DNA of 15,673 bases, from NCBI GenBank assembly GCA_025997755.1, contig BNVA01000030.1:1-15673 (forward strand). Direction: 5' to 3'. Under the pieces are notes generated by a model. The model saw nothing but the letters and a program-made list of their open reading frames with translations. It had not been told where the DNA came from and searched no databases. A program made the translations under genes and the position numbers. Source of the DNA: Spirochaetia bacterium. Lineage in GTDB: Bacteria; Spirochaetota; Spirochaetia; Treponematales; Breznakiellaceae. Of the stretch, positions 6,488 to 14,327 are shown one piece after another (the stretch's first letter is position 1; every line of letters begins with the position of its first letter).

Positions 6488-7096
6488 ATGAAGCTGGTTT
6501 GTCTTGATTTAGAGGGTGTCCTTGTGCCAGAAATATGGATAGCGTTTTCCGAAGCTGCCGGTATACCGGAATTACGGCGGACGACACGCGATGAGCCTGA
6601 CTACGACAAGTTGATGGCGTTCAGACTGGACATACTTACACGCAATAAGTTAAAACTTGCCGACATTCAAAAGGTGATTGCCGGTATTGCCCCGCTACCG
6701 GGCGCGGCGGAATTTTCCGACGAACTGCGATCTAAAACACAGCTAATTATTCTTTCCGACACATTTGAACAATTTGCAAAACCGCTTATGCGGCAGTTAA
6801 AATTCCCTACGCTTTTTTGTAACGAGCTTTTGACTGCGGGCGATGGCAGCATTACGGGCTACAAGCTGCGTCAAAAAAACGGAAAAAAAGAAATTGTGCG
6901 CTCTCTTAAATCGTGCAATATAGATATTTTTGCGGCGGGCGATTCTTTTAACGATCTGGCAATGATAGAAGAAGCCGGACACGGCTGTCTTTTCCGCGCC
7001 CCCGATGCCATACGCGCCACGCACAAACACATTCCCTGCGTCGATGATTACAGCGCTTTTATGAAACATATAGATACATTTCTTACAGATTTATAA
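6488..7096 (+). CDS. thrH: ThrH: bifunctional phosphoserine phosphatase / phosphoserine:homoserine phosphotransferase
   Basis: A 202-residue HAD-superfamily enzyme close in length and sequence to Pseudomonas aeruginosa ThrH. That enzyme dephosphorylates phosphoserine and can transfer the phosphate to homoserine, linking serine and threonine synthesis. The N-terminal MKLVCLDLEGVLVPEIWIAF holds the catalytic Asp7 with Glu9 in place of the second Asp of ordinary HAD phosphatases, which is the ThrH pattern. TTRDEPDYDKLM, the motif II segment LIILSDTF, PLMRQLKFPTL, GYKLRQK and the Mg-binding GDSFNDLAM follow in order. It is the second gene of the ispH-thrH pair. Its last 14 bp overlap the 3' end of the convergent cbiET gene, with no terminator visible between them. 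Confidence 0.92.
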   Translation: MKLVCLDLEGVLVPEIWIAFSEAAGIPELRRTTRDEPDYDKLMAFRLDILTRNKLKLADIQKVIAGIAPLPGAAEFSDELRSKTQLIILSDTFEQFAKPLMRQLKFPTLFCNELLTAGDGSITGYKLRQKNGKKEIVRSLKSCNIDIFAAGDSFNDLAMIEEAGHGCLFRAPDAIRATHKHIPCVDDYSAFMKHIDTFLTDL

Positions 7097-8336
7097 AAGA
7101 AAAGTTGATAATAAAAACCGGATTCTCCGCCTTCATAAGATGATAGGAGCCTGTTTTTTGCGACCGCGCTGCCGTTATGTGCCGTATTTGCGCATCTTCA
7201 ATGTTCATTTTTTTTAAGAGGCGCGTGATTTCGGATAGTGTTTCCAAAGTTACGGTATTTACGACGATATGTGCCGCCTTGTTTTTACTGCGTATAACAT
7301 CAAATATATTTTCTAATTCACCGCTTGTTCCGCCTATAAAAACGCTGTCCGGCGGCGGAAGATTTTCCAGTGCAGACGGTGCGCTTCCTTCGACAATTTC
7401 TATGTTATGAATTTTATGTTTTTCTCTATTTTGCCGGATTAACTCTACCGCATCACAATTTTTTTCTATTGCATAAACTTTTCCGTATACGGATTGTACT
7501 GCGGCGCAACATGAGACAGCCCCTGTTCCGGCACCTACATCCCAAATGATGGAATCCGGTTTCAAGTTTAATTTTGCAAGGCTTAATATACGCACTTCTT
7601 CTTTTGTCATAGGCACATCACCACGGATAAAATCAGAATCGTTAAAGTTCTTAATAGACATTTCAAGCGGCTCATCATTTTTAATGTAAACTACGCTTAA
7701 CGGATCAAAATGATTTCCGGCAAGCTGTGCAGCTTTTCCGCCTGTGATCCTTTCGTTGTGGTAAGAAAGTTTTTCTCCCACACTCACATATAAGCCGCCT
7801 AGCCCGCAATCGACAAGTGTTTGGCAAATAACCTGCGCGGTAATTTTTGTATCGGTCAAGCAAAATGTTTTTTTGTTGTGCGATGCGAAACCCGTGATCT
7901 TATTTTTTGCACGTAATTCGGCAATGGCGCCGGAATTATTTTGAACAATGCCGTGCATGGATAAAAGAGCGCCGTCATCCCATGAAATACCAAGTATTGA
8001 TGCAAAATATACTACAGCGCTTATTCCACAGTAAGTTTGCACATAACACGCGAGTTCATTTAACGGATCAATCAGCCTTTTAGCTCCCGAATAAAATCCT
8101 ATATCGCCTGAAAGTAAAATACAAAATGTTTTTTCATCACTTTCTTTTATAAAATTGATGATCTTGTCTGCGGCAATAAGGGTAACACACTCTTTATCTT
8201 TTAACTCATCTTTGAAGGAAGCAAGCAGACGAGCTGCACCTATCACACAATCGGAATCTTTTATTGCGGAAACAGCCTCTACTGTTAACAGGCGGGAAGC
8301 TCCTGGTCCTGCGCCTATGATATGAACTGTTTTCAT
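7083..8336 (-). CDS. cbiET: Fused CbiE-CbiT: (cobalt-)precorrin C5,C15-methyltransferase / C12-decarboxylase
   Basis: A 417-residue fusion that acts late in corrin ring synthesis, methylating C5 and C15 and removing the C12 acetate carboxyl with S-adenosylmethionine. Residues 1-210 are a tetrapyrrole methylase domain (VHIIGAGPGASRLLTVEA at the start, LLSGDIGFYSGAKRL in the middle). Residues 232-405 are the CbiT domain: RGDVPMTKEEVRILSLAKL, then the SAM-binding WDVGAGTGAVS, the VYAIEKN strand and the FIGGTSGELE loop. CobL of the aerobic route has the same order and size, so the sequence does not settle which route is used. No other corrin gene is in the window, so the rest of the pathway must lie elsewhere. 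ATG overlaps the hemL stop as ATGA, arguing for translational coupling. The C-terminal tail overlaps thrH by 14 bp. Confidence 0.92.
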   Translation of the reverse strand: MKTVHIIGAGPGASRLLTVEAVSAIKDSDCVIGAARLLASFKDELKDKECVTLIAADKIINFIKESDEKTFCILLSGDIGFYSGAKRLIDPLNELACYVQTYCGISAVVYFASILGISWDDGALLSMHGIVQNNSGAIAELRAKNKITGFASHNKKTFCLTDTKITAQVICQTLVDCGLGGLYVSVGEKLSYHNERITGGKAAQLAGNHFDPLSVVYIKNDEPLEMSIKNFNDSDFIRGDVPMTKEEVRILSLAKLNLKPDSIIWDVGAGTGAVSCCAAVQSVYGKVYAIEKNCDAVELIRQNREKHKIHNIEIVEGSAPSALENLPPPDSVFIGGTSGELENIFDVIRSKNKAAHIVVNTVTLETLSEITRLLKKMNIEDAQIRHITAARSQKTGSYHLMKAENPVFIINFSFINL

Positions 8337-9622
8337 TTAAAAAAATCTTCCGCGCAATTAAGCGTTTCGTCAATTTCTTTTGATGTATGCGCGTAGGAAA
8401 CAAACAATGCTTCAAATTGAGCCGGTGCGATATAAATGCCTCTGTCAAGATTATGATTAAAAAATGCCGCATAACGCTTGGTATCCGATGTAAAGGCGGT
8501 ATCAAAATCTTTTACTTTTGTTTTTGTAAAAAACAGCGAACCTATTGAACCTATGTAATTTACCGTACACGGAATGTCTTTTTTTTCGATAATTGTTTTT
8601 AATCCGCAAAACAATTTTTTTGCAGATTCATTTATACGTGTGTATACATCACTGTTGTTCTTTAAAAAAGAAAGCTGCGCAATTCCGGCCGCCATAGCCA
8701 CGGGGTTGCCGCTCAATGTTCCCGCCTGATATACCGGTCCCAAAGGCGAAATCAATTCCATAATATCACGGCGTCCGCCGTAAGCGCCTACAGGCAAACC
8801 GGCGCCTATTATCTTACCAAAGCAGCTTAGATCAGGCTTTACGCCGAAGTACTCCTGCGCTCCGCCTAACGACAATCTAAAACCTGTTATAACTTCGTCA
8901 AACACAAGCAATGCGCCGTATCTGTCGCATAACGCTCTTAAACATCTTAGAAAATCTTTTAGAGGAGGTACAACACCCATATTTGCCGCCGCAGGTTCAA
9001 CAATTAAAGCGGCGATTTTATCGGGATATTTTTCAAACAAAGCGGCAGCACTGTCAACAGAATTAAAATCGGCTATAAGGGTATCGGCGGCAGCATTCGC
9101 GCTAACTCCGGCGCTGTCCGGCGTACTGCCGCTTAACAAACCTGATCCGGCTTTAACCAAAAGACCGTCCGAATGTCCATGATAACAGCCCTTGAATTTT
9201 ATGATCTTGTCGCGCTTAGTATATCCCCGCGCTGCGCGTAATGCGCTCATGGCAGCTTCCGTGCCGGAATTTACCATGCGTACCATTTCAACGGACGGCA
9301 CAAGAGAAGTTAAAAGTTTTGCCATAGTAACTTCGGCTTCCGTTGATGCGCCGTAACTTAAACCTTTTTCCGCCGCATTTATTACCGCCTCGCGCACAAC
9401 GGCAGGATTGTGTCCTAAAATTGCAGGTCCCCATGAACAAACATAGTCGATATATTTATTGCCGTCGGCATCCGTCATATACGCGCCGTCCGCGCCCGCA
9501 ATAAATACAGGTTCGCCGCCTACCGCACGGAATGCACGCACCGGACTGTTCACTCCGCCCGGCAGAAGTTTTACCGCCTGTTCATACAAGTCATGTGATT
9601 TACATCGTTTAACGCCGTTCAT
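8333..9622 (-). CDS. hemL: Glutamate-1-semialdehyde 2,1-aminomutase
   Basis: A PLP enzyme that turns glutamate-1-semialdehyde into 5-aminolevulinate, the first committed tetrapyrrole intermediate. At 429 residues it matches the family. Signature parts in order: LLPGGVNSPVRAF (19-31), MVNSGTEAAMSALRAARG (116-133, cofactor phosphate), FKGCYHGHSD (143-152), VFDEVITGFRLS (240-251, Asp242 to the pyridine nitrogen), and CFGKIIGAGLPVGAYGG with the Schiff-base Lys270. It starts 3 nt after the stop of the flcA-like gene, with AGAGG spanning that stop as ribosome binding site, and overlaps cbiET by 4 nt. Treponemes generally lack haem synthesis, so pairing with cbiET suggests its product is used for corrinoids; that is inference. 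Confidence 0.96.
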   Translation of the reverse strand: MNGVKRCKSHDLYEQAVKLLPGGVNSPVRAFRAVGGEPVFIAGADGAYMTDADGNKYIDYVCSWGPAILGHNPAVVREAVINAAEKGLSYGASTEAEVTMAKLLTSLVPSVEMVRMVNSGTEAAMSALRAARGYTKRDKIIKFKGCYHGHSDGLLVKAGSGLLSGSTPDSAGVSANAAADTLIADFNSVDSAAALFEKYPDKIAALIVEPAAANMGVVPPLKDFLRCLRALCDRYGALLVFDEVITGFRLSLGGAQEYFGVKPDLSCFGKIIGAGLPVGAYGGRRDIMELISPLGPVYQAGTLSGNPVAMAAGIAQLSFLKNNSDVYTRINESAKKLFCGLKTIIEKKDIPCTVNYIGSIGSLFFTKTKVKDFDTAFTSDTKRYAAFFNHNLDRGIYIAPAQFEALFVSYAHTSKEIDETLNCAEDFFK

Positions 9623-9625
9623 TTT

Positions 9626-12562
9626 TTACCTCTGTACAAGTTCTTCCCATTCCGAAGGTTCCAGCACATCTTTGTCGATCTGCATAAATATACGCCCTTG
9701 ATCCCCCGGTATGGGATATAGCGTGTGCTGTATATTTAAATACGGCAGGCTTGCTCCGGGAATTGAGCTTTCCGTAATACCCGCGCGTACAAGAGTTGCA
9801 GGATCGCGCTCAATAGTATCCCAAGCCCGCGAAGATTCCGCAAATTCGCCTAACGCCTGCGCACGGTATGCGGAATTGCCGGTTCTTGCGCTTAACGCAT
9901 TTAATGTTACGCCAAGATTATTTCTTGCAACCATCATTCTTTCAACAAGCTCCTTATGTTCAGGTCTTTCATTCGGCAATAGCATTGGAAAACGGTTTCT
10001 GTCATTTTCCAAAAGCTGCAAGAGTTTGTTGTAATAGCCCTGTGCGGCAAATATATCACTGCGCATATACGCTACGTTACCCATTGCGTTTAACAGGCGG
10101 CGGTTGAACGGCAGCGTACGGGAAACCGAAATAAAGCGGCTCATTGCGCGTTCATAGCTGCCTTCGCGGTAATACGCCGAACCAAGCCGGTACAGCACTT
10201 CGGGCGGCGCATAACCGTTCTGTTCCGATTGCAGATAAAACTTTATCGCCTCGTCGTAATTTCCCGATTTTGCAAAGTATTCAAGGTTGCCTAATTCGGC
10301 ATAGAGCCGCCCGAATTCCGGCGCGGATGTTAACAGTCTGCGGTTGACGGCATCTTCAAAAAGAAGAACGCCCTTAGCCAAAGACTCTTCGGCAGGAATG
10401 AATTCACGTCCGTTAATCATAAGTGATGCAAGACGCTGCTGTGTGTCGATCCTGTAGCGCATACGCTTTGAAGATTCCGCGCGGGCATTGTCGAACAAGG
10501 CTGCTGCTGTCTCAAGAGTTTGGCGTTCTTCCAAACGGGCATTGTAGTTATGGTAGTATCTTGCAAGATGATAGTGACTTTCCGGCAGGCTGTAATCTGT
10601 TTTTACCGCACGTAACAATACATCTTTAATGCCTTCAATATGTTCGATATTTTCGTCGGGAACATCCTTTGATATTTCAAAACGTTTATCAAGCAAATAT
10701 CCGCCTAACTCGGCAAGAGATGCCGCCCTGATCTTGCTTTTTGGGTTTTTCATAAAATAATTCTGCAGGGGAAGCGTATCTGCAAGTTTGTCGGAGCGTA
10801 TAAAATAGATCATCATACGCTCCATTATTGAATCTGTTTGTCCGTAGTACAAAACAACTTTTGCATAAGCATCTCTAGCCTGCTCATAACGTGAAGGATC
10901 AATCTCACCCCATTCAAGGTTTATATCGCCTAACGCCAAAAGTCCGTCATAATCGTTTAATTTATAATCCAATATATTTGAGCGTATGATCTTGTCCGCT
11001 TTTTCATAGTTGCGTAAATTTTCACTTTCCATAAAGGCATAATCAAGAGCGCCTTTTTTATCACGCGGATACCAATATAAAAGCTCATCGTACTTTTCTT
11101 CGGCAAGAAGATACTGTCTTTCATTTTTAAACTTTTCCGCGTATTTATAAAACCAGTCTTTTACCCGCCTAACCTTAAACGCATCATCAAAACGCTGATT
11201 CGCCCGCGAATAATCTCCTGCAATGATACGCTCATATCCTGCTTTATAGATCATATCTGCACGTATAGGTTTGTATATAAATTGATAACTCAAATATGTT
11301 ACCGAAGCGGCAAGCGCGGCAATTAAAAGAGCCATGCGTATAATGGGAAAAAATTTGTGTACAAAAATGTATGTAACACTAGCCTGTTCTTCTTCAAGTT
11401 CTTCGCCGGTTTTGTAACCCTTTGGCAGTGATATTTTCTTTTTTAAAATTTTTCCGGCTAAAGCCGCAGCTTCACGGGCATTGCCGCCTCTAACGAGCAT
11501 TTTTATAAAACTAGAAAGAAGTTTAGGCTCAACAACTTCTTCCGCAATTATTTTTTCACACGTTACACGCAAATTAAGCGGATAAGATGCTATAGTATCA
11601 AGTAAAGATTTAAGTTCCTCTTCGGTCAGCGATATTGCTTCAACTTTAATCTTTTCTTCTTCGGGCGCTTTTTTCAATGCCGGGGATGCCGTCTTTTCCA
11701 CACTGTCAAGGGACGGCAAATGAAAATCATCAAGCCCGGGCAAAACATCAAGTTCTTCCACAGGTTCCGCAGGTTCAACTTCGTCCGGCACATCCGGTTC
11801 GGCGGGTGCAGGCGATTCCGGATTTGCAGCTGCGGCTTCTTTTATGTTTTCCACTTCGTCAGGCGAAGCTTTGGGGGCTAGAGATGCAAGTTCCTCGTCG
11901 GTAACTCCGCTTACATACGGAACTTCATCATCTTTAGTGTCTTCAATATCATATCCGGGAAGAACAAAAGGTACTTCATCGGCTTCGCCTTTTATCTTTT
12001 CCGGTTCACTGGTTTGAGGAGTATCGTCAAAGTTGAAACCGTCTAAATCAAAGTCTATTGGCGCCTCTTCCTGAGGCGTCTCTCCGGCGTCTGAATCCGG
12101 CATATCACCGAAACCAGCCAAAAGGGAGCTAAGATCGTCTTCCGTTCCGGCTGCGGCACTTTCCTCCGGCTCAGCTTCCACGCCGGTTTGTTCATCATAA
12201 TCGGGTTTTGGGAGTTCTTCCGGTTCGCTTAACGCGACATCCGGCATAAGATCCCCTACATCGCCCATAATCTCGTCCAAGGAGAACCCGCCGCCATCTT
12301 CTTCCGCCGGGGATGCCGGCGGCGCAGCCTTAGTTTTCGGAACGGCAGTTTTTGATTCCGCCTCAGGCGGCTTTTTAGGCTCGGGCGGTTTTTTTTCAGC
12401 CTTAGGCTCTGCCGGAGCTGCCTTTTCAGGCAGAGGAAGCGATTCATGATCGGGCAGGGCGAGCTTTTCGGGGGCTAAACCAAGTTTCTTTATTATAGCA
12501 TCTTCATTGCCTATTTTGCTAAAATGAGTACTAAACTGTTCAAGCTGCTTTAAAGAAGGCAT
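9626..12562 (-). CDS. flcA: TPR-domain membrane protein, probable periplasmic flagellar collar protein FlcA
   Basis: A 978-residue protein whose layout recalls Borrelia FlcA (BB0326), needed for the flagellar collar and stator assembly; the match rests on architecture and memory. Residues 1-30 are a short helical head (LKQLEQFSTHFSKIGNEDAI). Residues 40-300 are Pro/Glu/Ala/Asp-rich and disordered, with recurring acidic-aromatic patches (FSLDEIMGDVGDLMPDV, DFDLDGFNFDD, DEVPFVLPGYD, DEVPYVSG, LPGLDDFHLPSLD). Residues 308-378 look folded and helical. Residues 405-426 are one membrane segment (FPIIRMALLIAALAASVTYL). The rest is largely TPR helices (RLGSAYYREGSYERAMSRF, MGNVAYMRSDIFAAQGYYN), presumably periplasmic. 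An in-frame stop lies 9 nt upstream of the ATG, so the start cannot extend much; GGGAG is 16 nt away, too far for a good site. First gene of the set with hemL and cbiET. Confidence 0.72.
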   Translation of the reverse strand: MPSLKQLEQFSTHFSKIGNEDAIIKKLGLAPEKLALPDHESLPLPEKAAPAEPKAEKKPPEPKKPPEAESKTAVPKTKAAPPASPAEEDGGGFSLDEIMGDVGDLMPDVALSEPEELPKPDYDEQTGVEAEPEESAAAGTEDDLSSLLAGFGDMPDSDAGETPQEEAPIDFDLDGFNFDDTPQTSEPEKIKGEADEVPFVLPGYDIEDTKDDEVPYVSGVTDEELASLAPKASPDEVENIKEAAAANPESPAPAEPDVPDEVEPAEPVEELDVLPGLDDFHLPSLDSVEKTASPALKKAPEEEKIKVEAISLTEEELKSLLDTIASYPLNLRVTCEKIIAEEVVEPKLLSSFIKMLVRGGNAREAAALAGKILKKKISLPKGYKTGEELEEEQASVTYIFVHKFFPIIRMALLIAALAASVTYLSYQFIYKPIRADMIYKAGYERIIAGDYSRANQRFDDAFKVRRVKDWFYKYAEKFKNERQYLLAEEKYDELLYWYPRDKKGALDYAFMESENLRNYEKADKIIRSNILDYKLNDYDGLLALGDINLEWGEIDPSRYEQARDAYAKVVLYYGQTDSIMERMMIYFIRSDKLADTLPLQNYFMKNPKSKIRAASLAELGGYLLDKRFEISKDVPDENIEHIEGIKDVLLRAVKTDYSLPESHYHLARYYHNYNARLEERQTLETAAALFDNARAESSKRMRYRIDTQQRLASLMINGREFIPAEESLAKGVLLFEDAVNRRLLTSAPEFGRLYAELGNLEYFAKSGNYDEAIKFYLQSEQNGYAPPEVLYRLGSAYYREGSYERAMSRFISVSRTLPFNRRLLNAMGNVAYMRSDIFAAQGYYNKLLQLLENDRNRFPMLLPNERPEHKELVERMMVARNNLGVTLNALSARTGNSAYRAQALGEFAESSRAWDTIERDPATLVRAGITESSIPGASLPYLNIQHTLYPIPGDQGRIFMQIDKDVLEPSEWEELVQR

Positions 12563-12603
12563 ATTTAAGTATTAAAAACTCCCGCCGATATTTTATATAC
12601 AAT
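12563..12603. promoter_or_regulatory. Compact divergent promoter region between flcA and the CBM48 gene
   Basis: Only 41 bp separate the two divergent start codons. On the minus strand TTTACT and TAAAAT, 16 nt apart, make a modest promoter for flcA, whose -35 would lie just inside the opposite gene. On the plus strand TATATA at 12594-12599 is so close to the ATG at 12604 that transcription from it would be leaderless or nearly so. No ribosome binding site precedes the plus-strand gene. Both genes are probably expressed under linked constraints. Confidence 0.4.
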
Positions 12604-13350
12604 ATGAAAAAAGTAAAACCGATTATTCTGCTTACGTTTATTATCGGTAATTTGTACGCGGCAGATTTAGAATCTTATGAATATATTGACTTATTGTTAA
12701 ATATAGTAAAACCGTCTCCGCCTGCGGTTTTTGACGATGCCGTTATTTTTACTGCATCGGGCGCTTACAAAAAGGTAGGCATAGCCTTTTCCCATGAGGA
12801 TTTTAAAAAAATCTACTGGTTTAAAAAACTGCTTGTTCCCATTGATGAAACAATGGAATTCCGTGAGAACAGCAAAATACCGCCTGAATATTTACGGGAT
12901 TCAAATATTTTGTTTTACCCGTACACGGTTCCGCAAACCATAAAAAAACTTGAGTATAGGCTGATTGTTGACGGACTTTGGACTACAGACCCGTCAAATC
13001 CCTCAAAACGTTTCGATATGAATTTCGGGATTGATGTTTCCTGCGCGCCGCTGCCCGTTTTCCCGGAAACAAAACCCTACGGACCATCGGACAGCGGCAA
13101 GGTCTTGTTTAGCTTTCGTGCGGAAAGCGGAGATACGGTAAGCGTAGCCGGTGATTTTAACGGCTGGGATCCGTTTATGTATGAGTTAAAAGAAACACAG
13201 CGCGGGCAGTTTTCGTTTGAGATTCCCCTGCCCGCCGGAACTTGGCATTATGTTTTTTTTCATAACGGCAAGCGTGTACTTGACCCCGCCAACCAAAAAA
13301 AAGCCTATGCCCCCGACGGCGCCACCTTCAACGTGGCGCTGGTTCAGTAA
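12604..13350 (+). CDS. Secreted protein with a CBM48 (glycogen-binding E-set) domain and a degenerate second copy
   Basis: A 248-residue protein. Residues 1-20 are a signal peptide (IILLTFIIGNLYAA). Residues 165-247 are a clear CBM48/AMPK glycogen-binding-type module: VLFSFRAESGDTVSVAGDFN, GWDP, FSFEIPLPAGTWHYVFFHNG, then DPANQKKA. Residues 40-147 appear to be a diverged earlier copy, since LEYRLIVDGLWTTDPSNPSKRF matches the YVFFHNGKRVLDPANQKK stretch in pattern. There is no catalytic domain such as the GH13 barrel that CBM48 usually accompanies, and the protein is exported, so binding to cytosolic glycogen is unlikely. It may bind an envelope glycan or another protein. The start is fixed by the signal peptide though no Shine-Dalgarno is seen. 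It is divergent from flcA and ends 3 bp from the convergent rpsG stop. Confidence 0.8.
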   Translation: MKKVKPIILLTFIIGNLYAADLESYEYIDLLLNIVKPSPPAVFDDAVIFTASGAYKKVGIAFSHEDFKKIYWFKKLLVPIDETMEFRENSKIPPEYLRDSNILFYPYTVPQTIKKLEYRLIVDGLWTTDPSNPSKRFDMNFGIDVSCAPLPVFPETKPYGPSDSGKVLFSFRAESGDTVSVAGDFNGWDPFMYELKETQRGQFSFEIPLPAGTWHYVFFHNGKRVLDPANQKKAYAPDGATFNVALVQ

Positions 13351-13353
13351 GGG

Positions 13354-13824
13354 TTACCAACGATAGTGGGTGAATGCCTTGTTTGCTTCCGCCATTTTGT
13401 GGGTATCCTCTTTCTTTTTGTAGGCGGTACCTGTGTTGTTGTAAGCGTCCAATAATTCTGCAGCAAGACGTTCGTCCATGCCGTGGCCGTTTCTTGCACG
13501 CGCCGCGTTGATTATCCAGCGCATACAAAGCGCTTCACGGCGGCCTTCGCGGATTTCAACCGGCACCTGATATGTCGCGCCGCCTACACGCCTTGATTTT
13601 ACCTCAACAACGGGTTTTACATTATCGAGAGCCTTCAAAAACACTTCAAACGGCTCCTTATCGGTTTTTCCCTGAAGCGCGGCTATAGCTCCGTGAACAA
13701 TGCTCATGGTGATCGATCTTTTGCCCTGCCACATCATACGGTTTACAAATTTAGAAACAACAATACTGTTATACTTAAAATCGGGCAGTATGCCGCGATC
13801 AATAGACTTTTTTTTGCGTCCCAT
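13354..13824 (-). CDS. rpsG: Small ribosomal subunit protein S7
   Basis: 156 residues, the standard bacterial length. S7 nucleates the head of the 30S subunit by binding the 3' major domain of 16S rRNA near the E and P sites. Recognisable parts are [19 protein letters not shown] at the start, [41 protein letters not shown] and [17 protein letters not shown] residues ([16 protein letters not shown]). It begins 9 nt after the rpsL stop. Its ribosome binding site AGGAG overlaps that stop (TAGGAG), so it is coupled to rpsL. fusA, which often follows, is absent; the convergent CBM48 gene ends 3 bp away. Confidence 0.98.
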   Translation of the reverse strand: MGRKKKSIDRGILPDFKYNSIVVSKFVNRMMWQGKRSITMSIVHGAIAALQGKTDKEPFEVFLKALDNVKPVVEVKSRRVGGATYQVPVEIREGRREALCMRWIINAARARNGHGMDERLAAELLDAYNNTGTAYKKKEDTHKMAEANKAFTHYRW

Positions 13825-13833
13825 GTTTTACTC

Positions 13834-14208
13834 CTAAGCCTTTGGTCTTTTTGCGCCGTATTTTGAGCGTCCGCGTTTGCGGTCTGCTACGCCTAGGGTA
13901 TCCTTCGCGCCGCGGATGATATGGTAACGCACACCAGGCAGATCTTTTACACGGCCGCCGCGTACAAGAACAACAGAGTGTTCCTGCAAATTGTGCCCTA
14001 TTCCGGGTATATAAGCTGTTACTTCGGTGCCGTGAGACAAACGTACACGGGCAACCTTACGCAATGCCGAATTCGGCTTTTTTGGGGTTACCGTCATAAC
14101 ACGGGTGCAAACCCCGCGCTTTTGGGGACAGGAATGAAGCGCCGGCGACTTTGTCTTTGAAGTTACTTGCTGCCGGCCGAAACGAACCAGTTGATTGATT
14201 GTTGGCAT
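13834..14208 (-). CDS. rpsL: Small ribosomal subunit protein S12
   Basis: 124 residues. S12 sits at the decoding centre and controls accuracy. [58 protein letters not shown] and the basic C-terminus are all diagnostic. The lysines where streptomycin-resistance changes usually arise (in PKKPNS and VKDLPG) are wild type. AGGAG lies 12 nt before the ATG, a slightly long spacing. rpsL-rpsG stands apart from rpoBC here: the upstream neighbour is pta, and a terminator plus a promoter region lie between. Confidence 0.98.
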   Translation of the reverse strand: MPTINQLVRFGRQQVTSKTKSPALHSCPQKRGVCTRVMTVTPKKPNSALRKVARVRLSHGTEVTAYIPGIGHNLQEHSVVLVRGGRVKDLPGVRYHIIRGAKDTLGVADRKRGRSKYGAKRPKA

Positions 14209-14235
14209 GAACTAAAAACGCTCCTATTTGAACTT

Positions 14236-14276
14236 ACAGTATATTTCATACTGTGCGTTATTGAATTTTAAGTCAA
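14236..14276 (-). promoter_or_regulatory. Promoter region of rpsL-rpsG with a 7-bp inverted repeat
   Basis: On the minus strand TTCAAT (14265-14260) and TATACT (14243-14238) stand 16 nt apart and form a reasonable promoter; a better -35, TTGACT (14276-14271), is too far from TATACT. A perfect inverted repeat ACAGTAT-n5-ATACTGT at 14236-14254 covers the -10. It could be an operator or just a palindromic -10. The pta terminator just upstream means the ribosomal genes need their own promoter. Confidence 0.45.
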
Positions 14277-14281
14277 GTAGC

Positions 14282-14312
14282 AAAAAAAACGGGAGACCCA
14301 ACATCTCCCGTT
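14282..14312 (-). terminator. Intrinsic terminator of pta
   Basis: Perfect 9-bp stem AACGGGAGA / TCTCCCGTT (14288-14296 with 14304-14312) with a 7-nt loop. Read on the minus strand it is followed by a run of T (14289-14282). It begins about 15 nt after the pta stop codon, the textbook position. Confidence 0.92.
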
Positions 14313-14327
14313 GATTAAACAATTTCT

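Noticed and set aside
13319..13339. GCGCCAC-n7-GTGGCGC hairpin at the convergent ends of the CBM48 gene and rpsG
   Set aside because: The 7-bp stem is perfect but lacks a T run in either direction and lies within coding sequence; a terminator is not supported.
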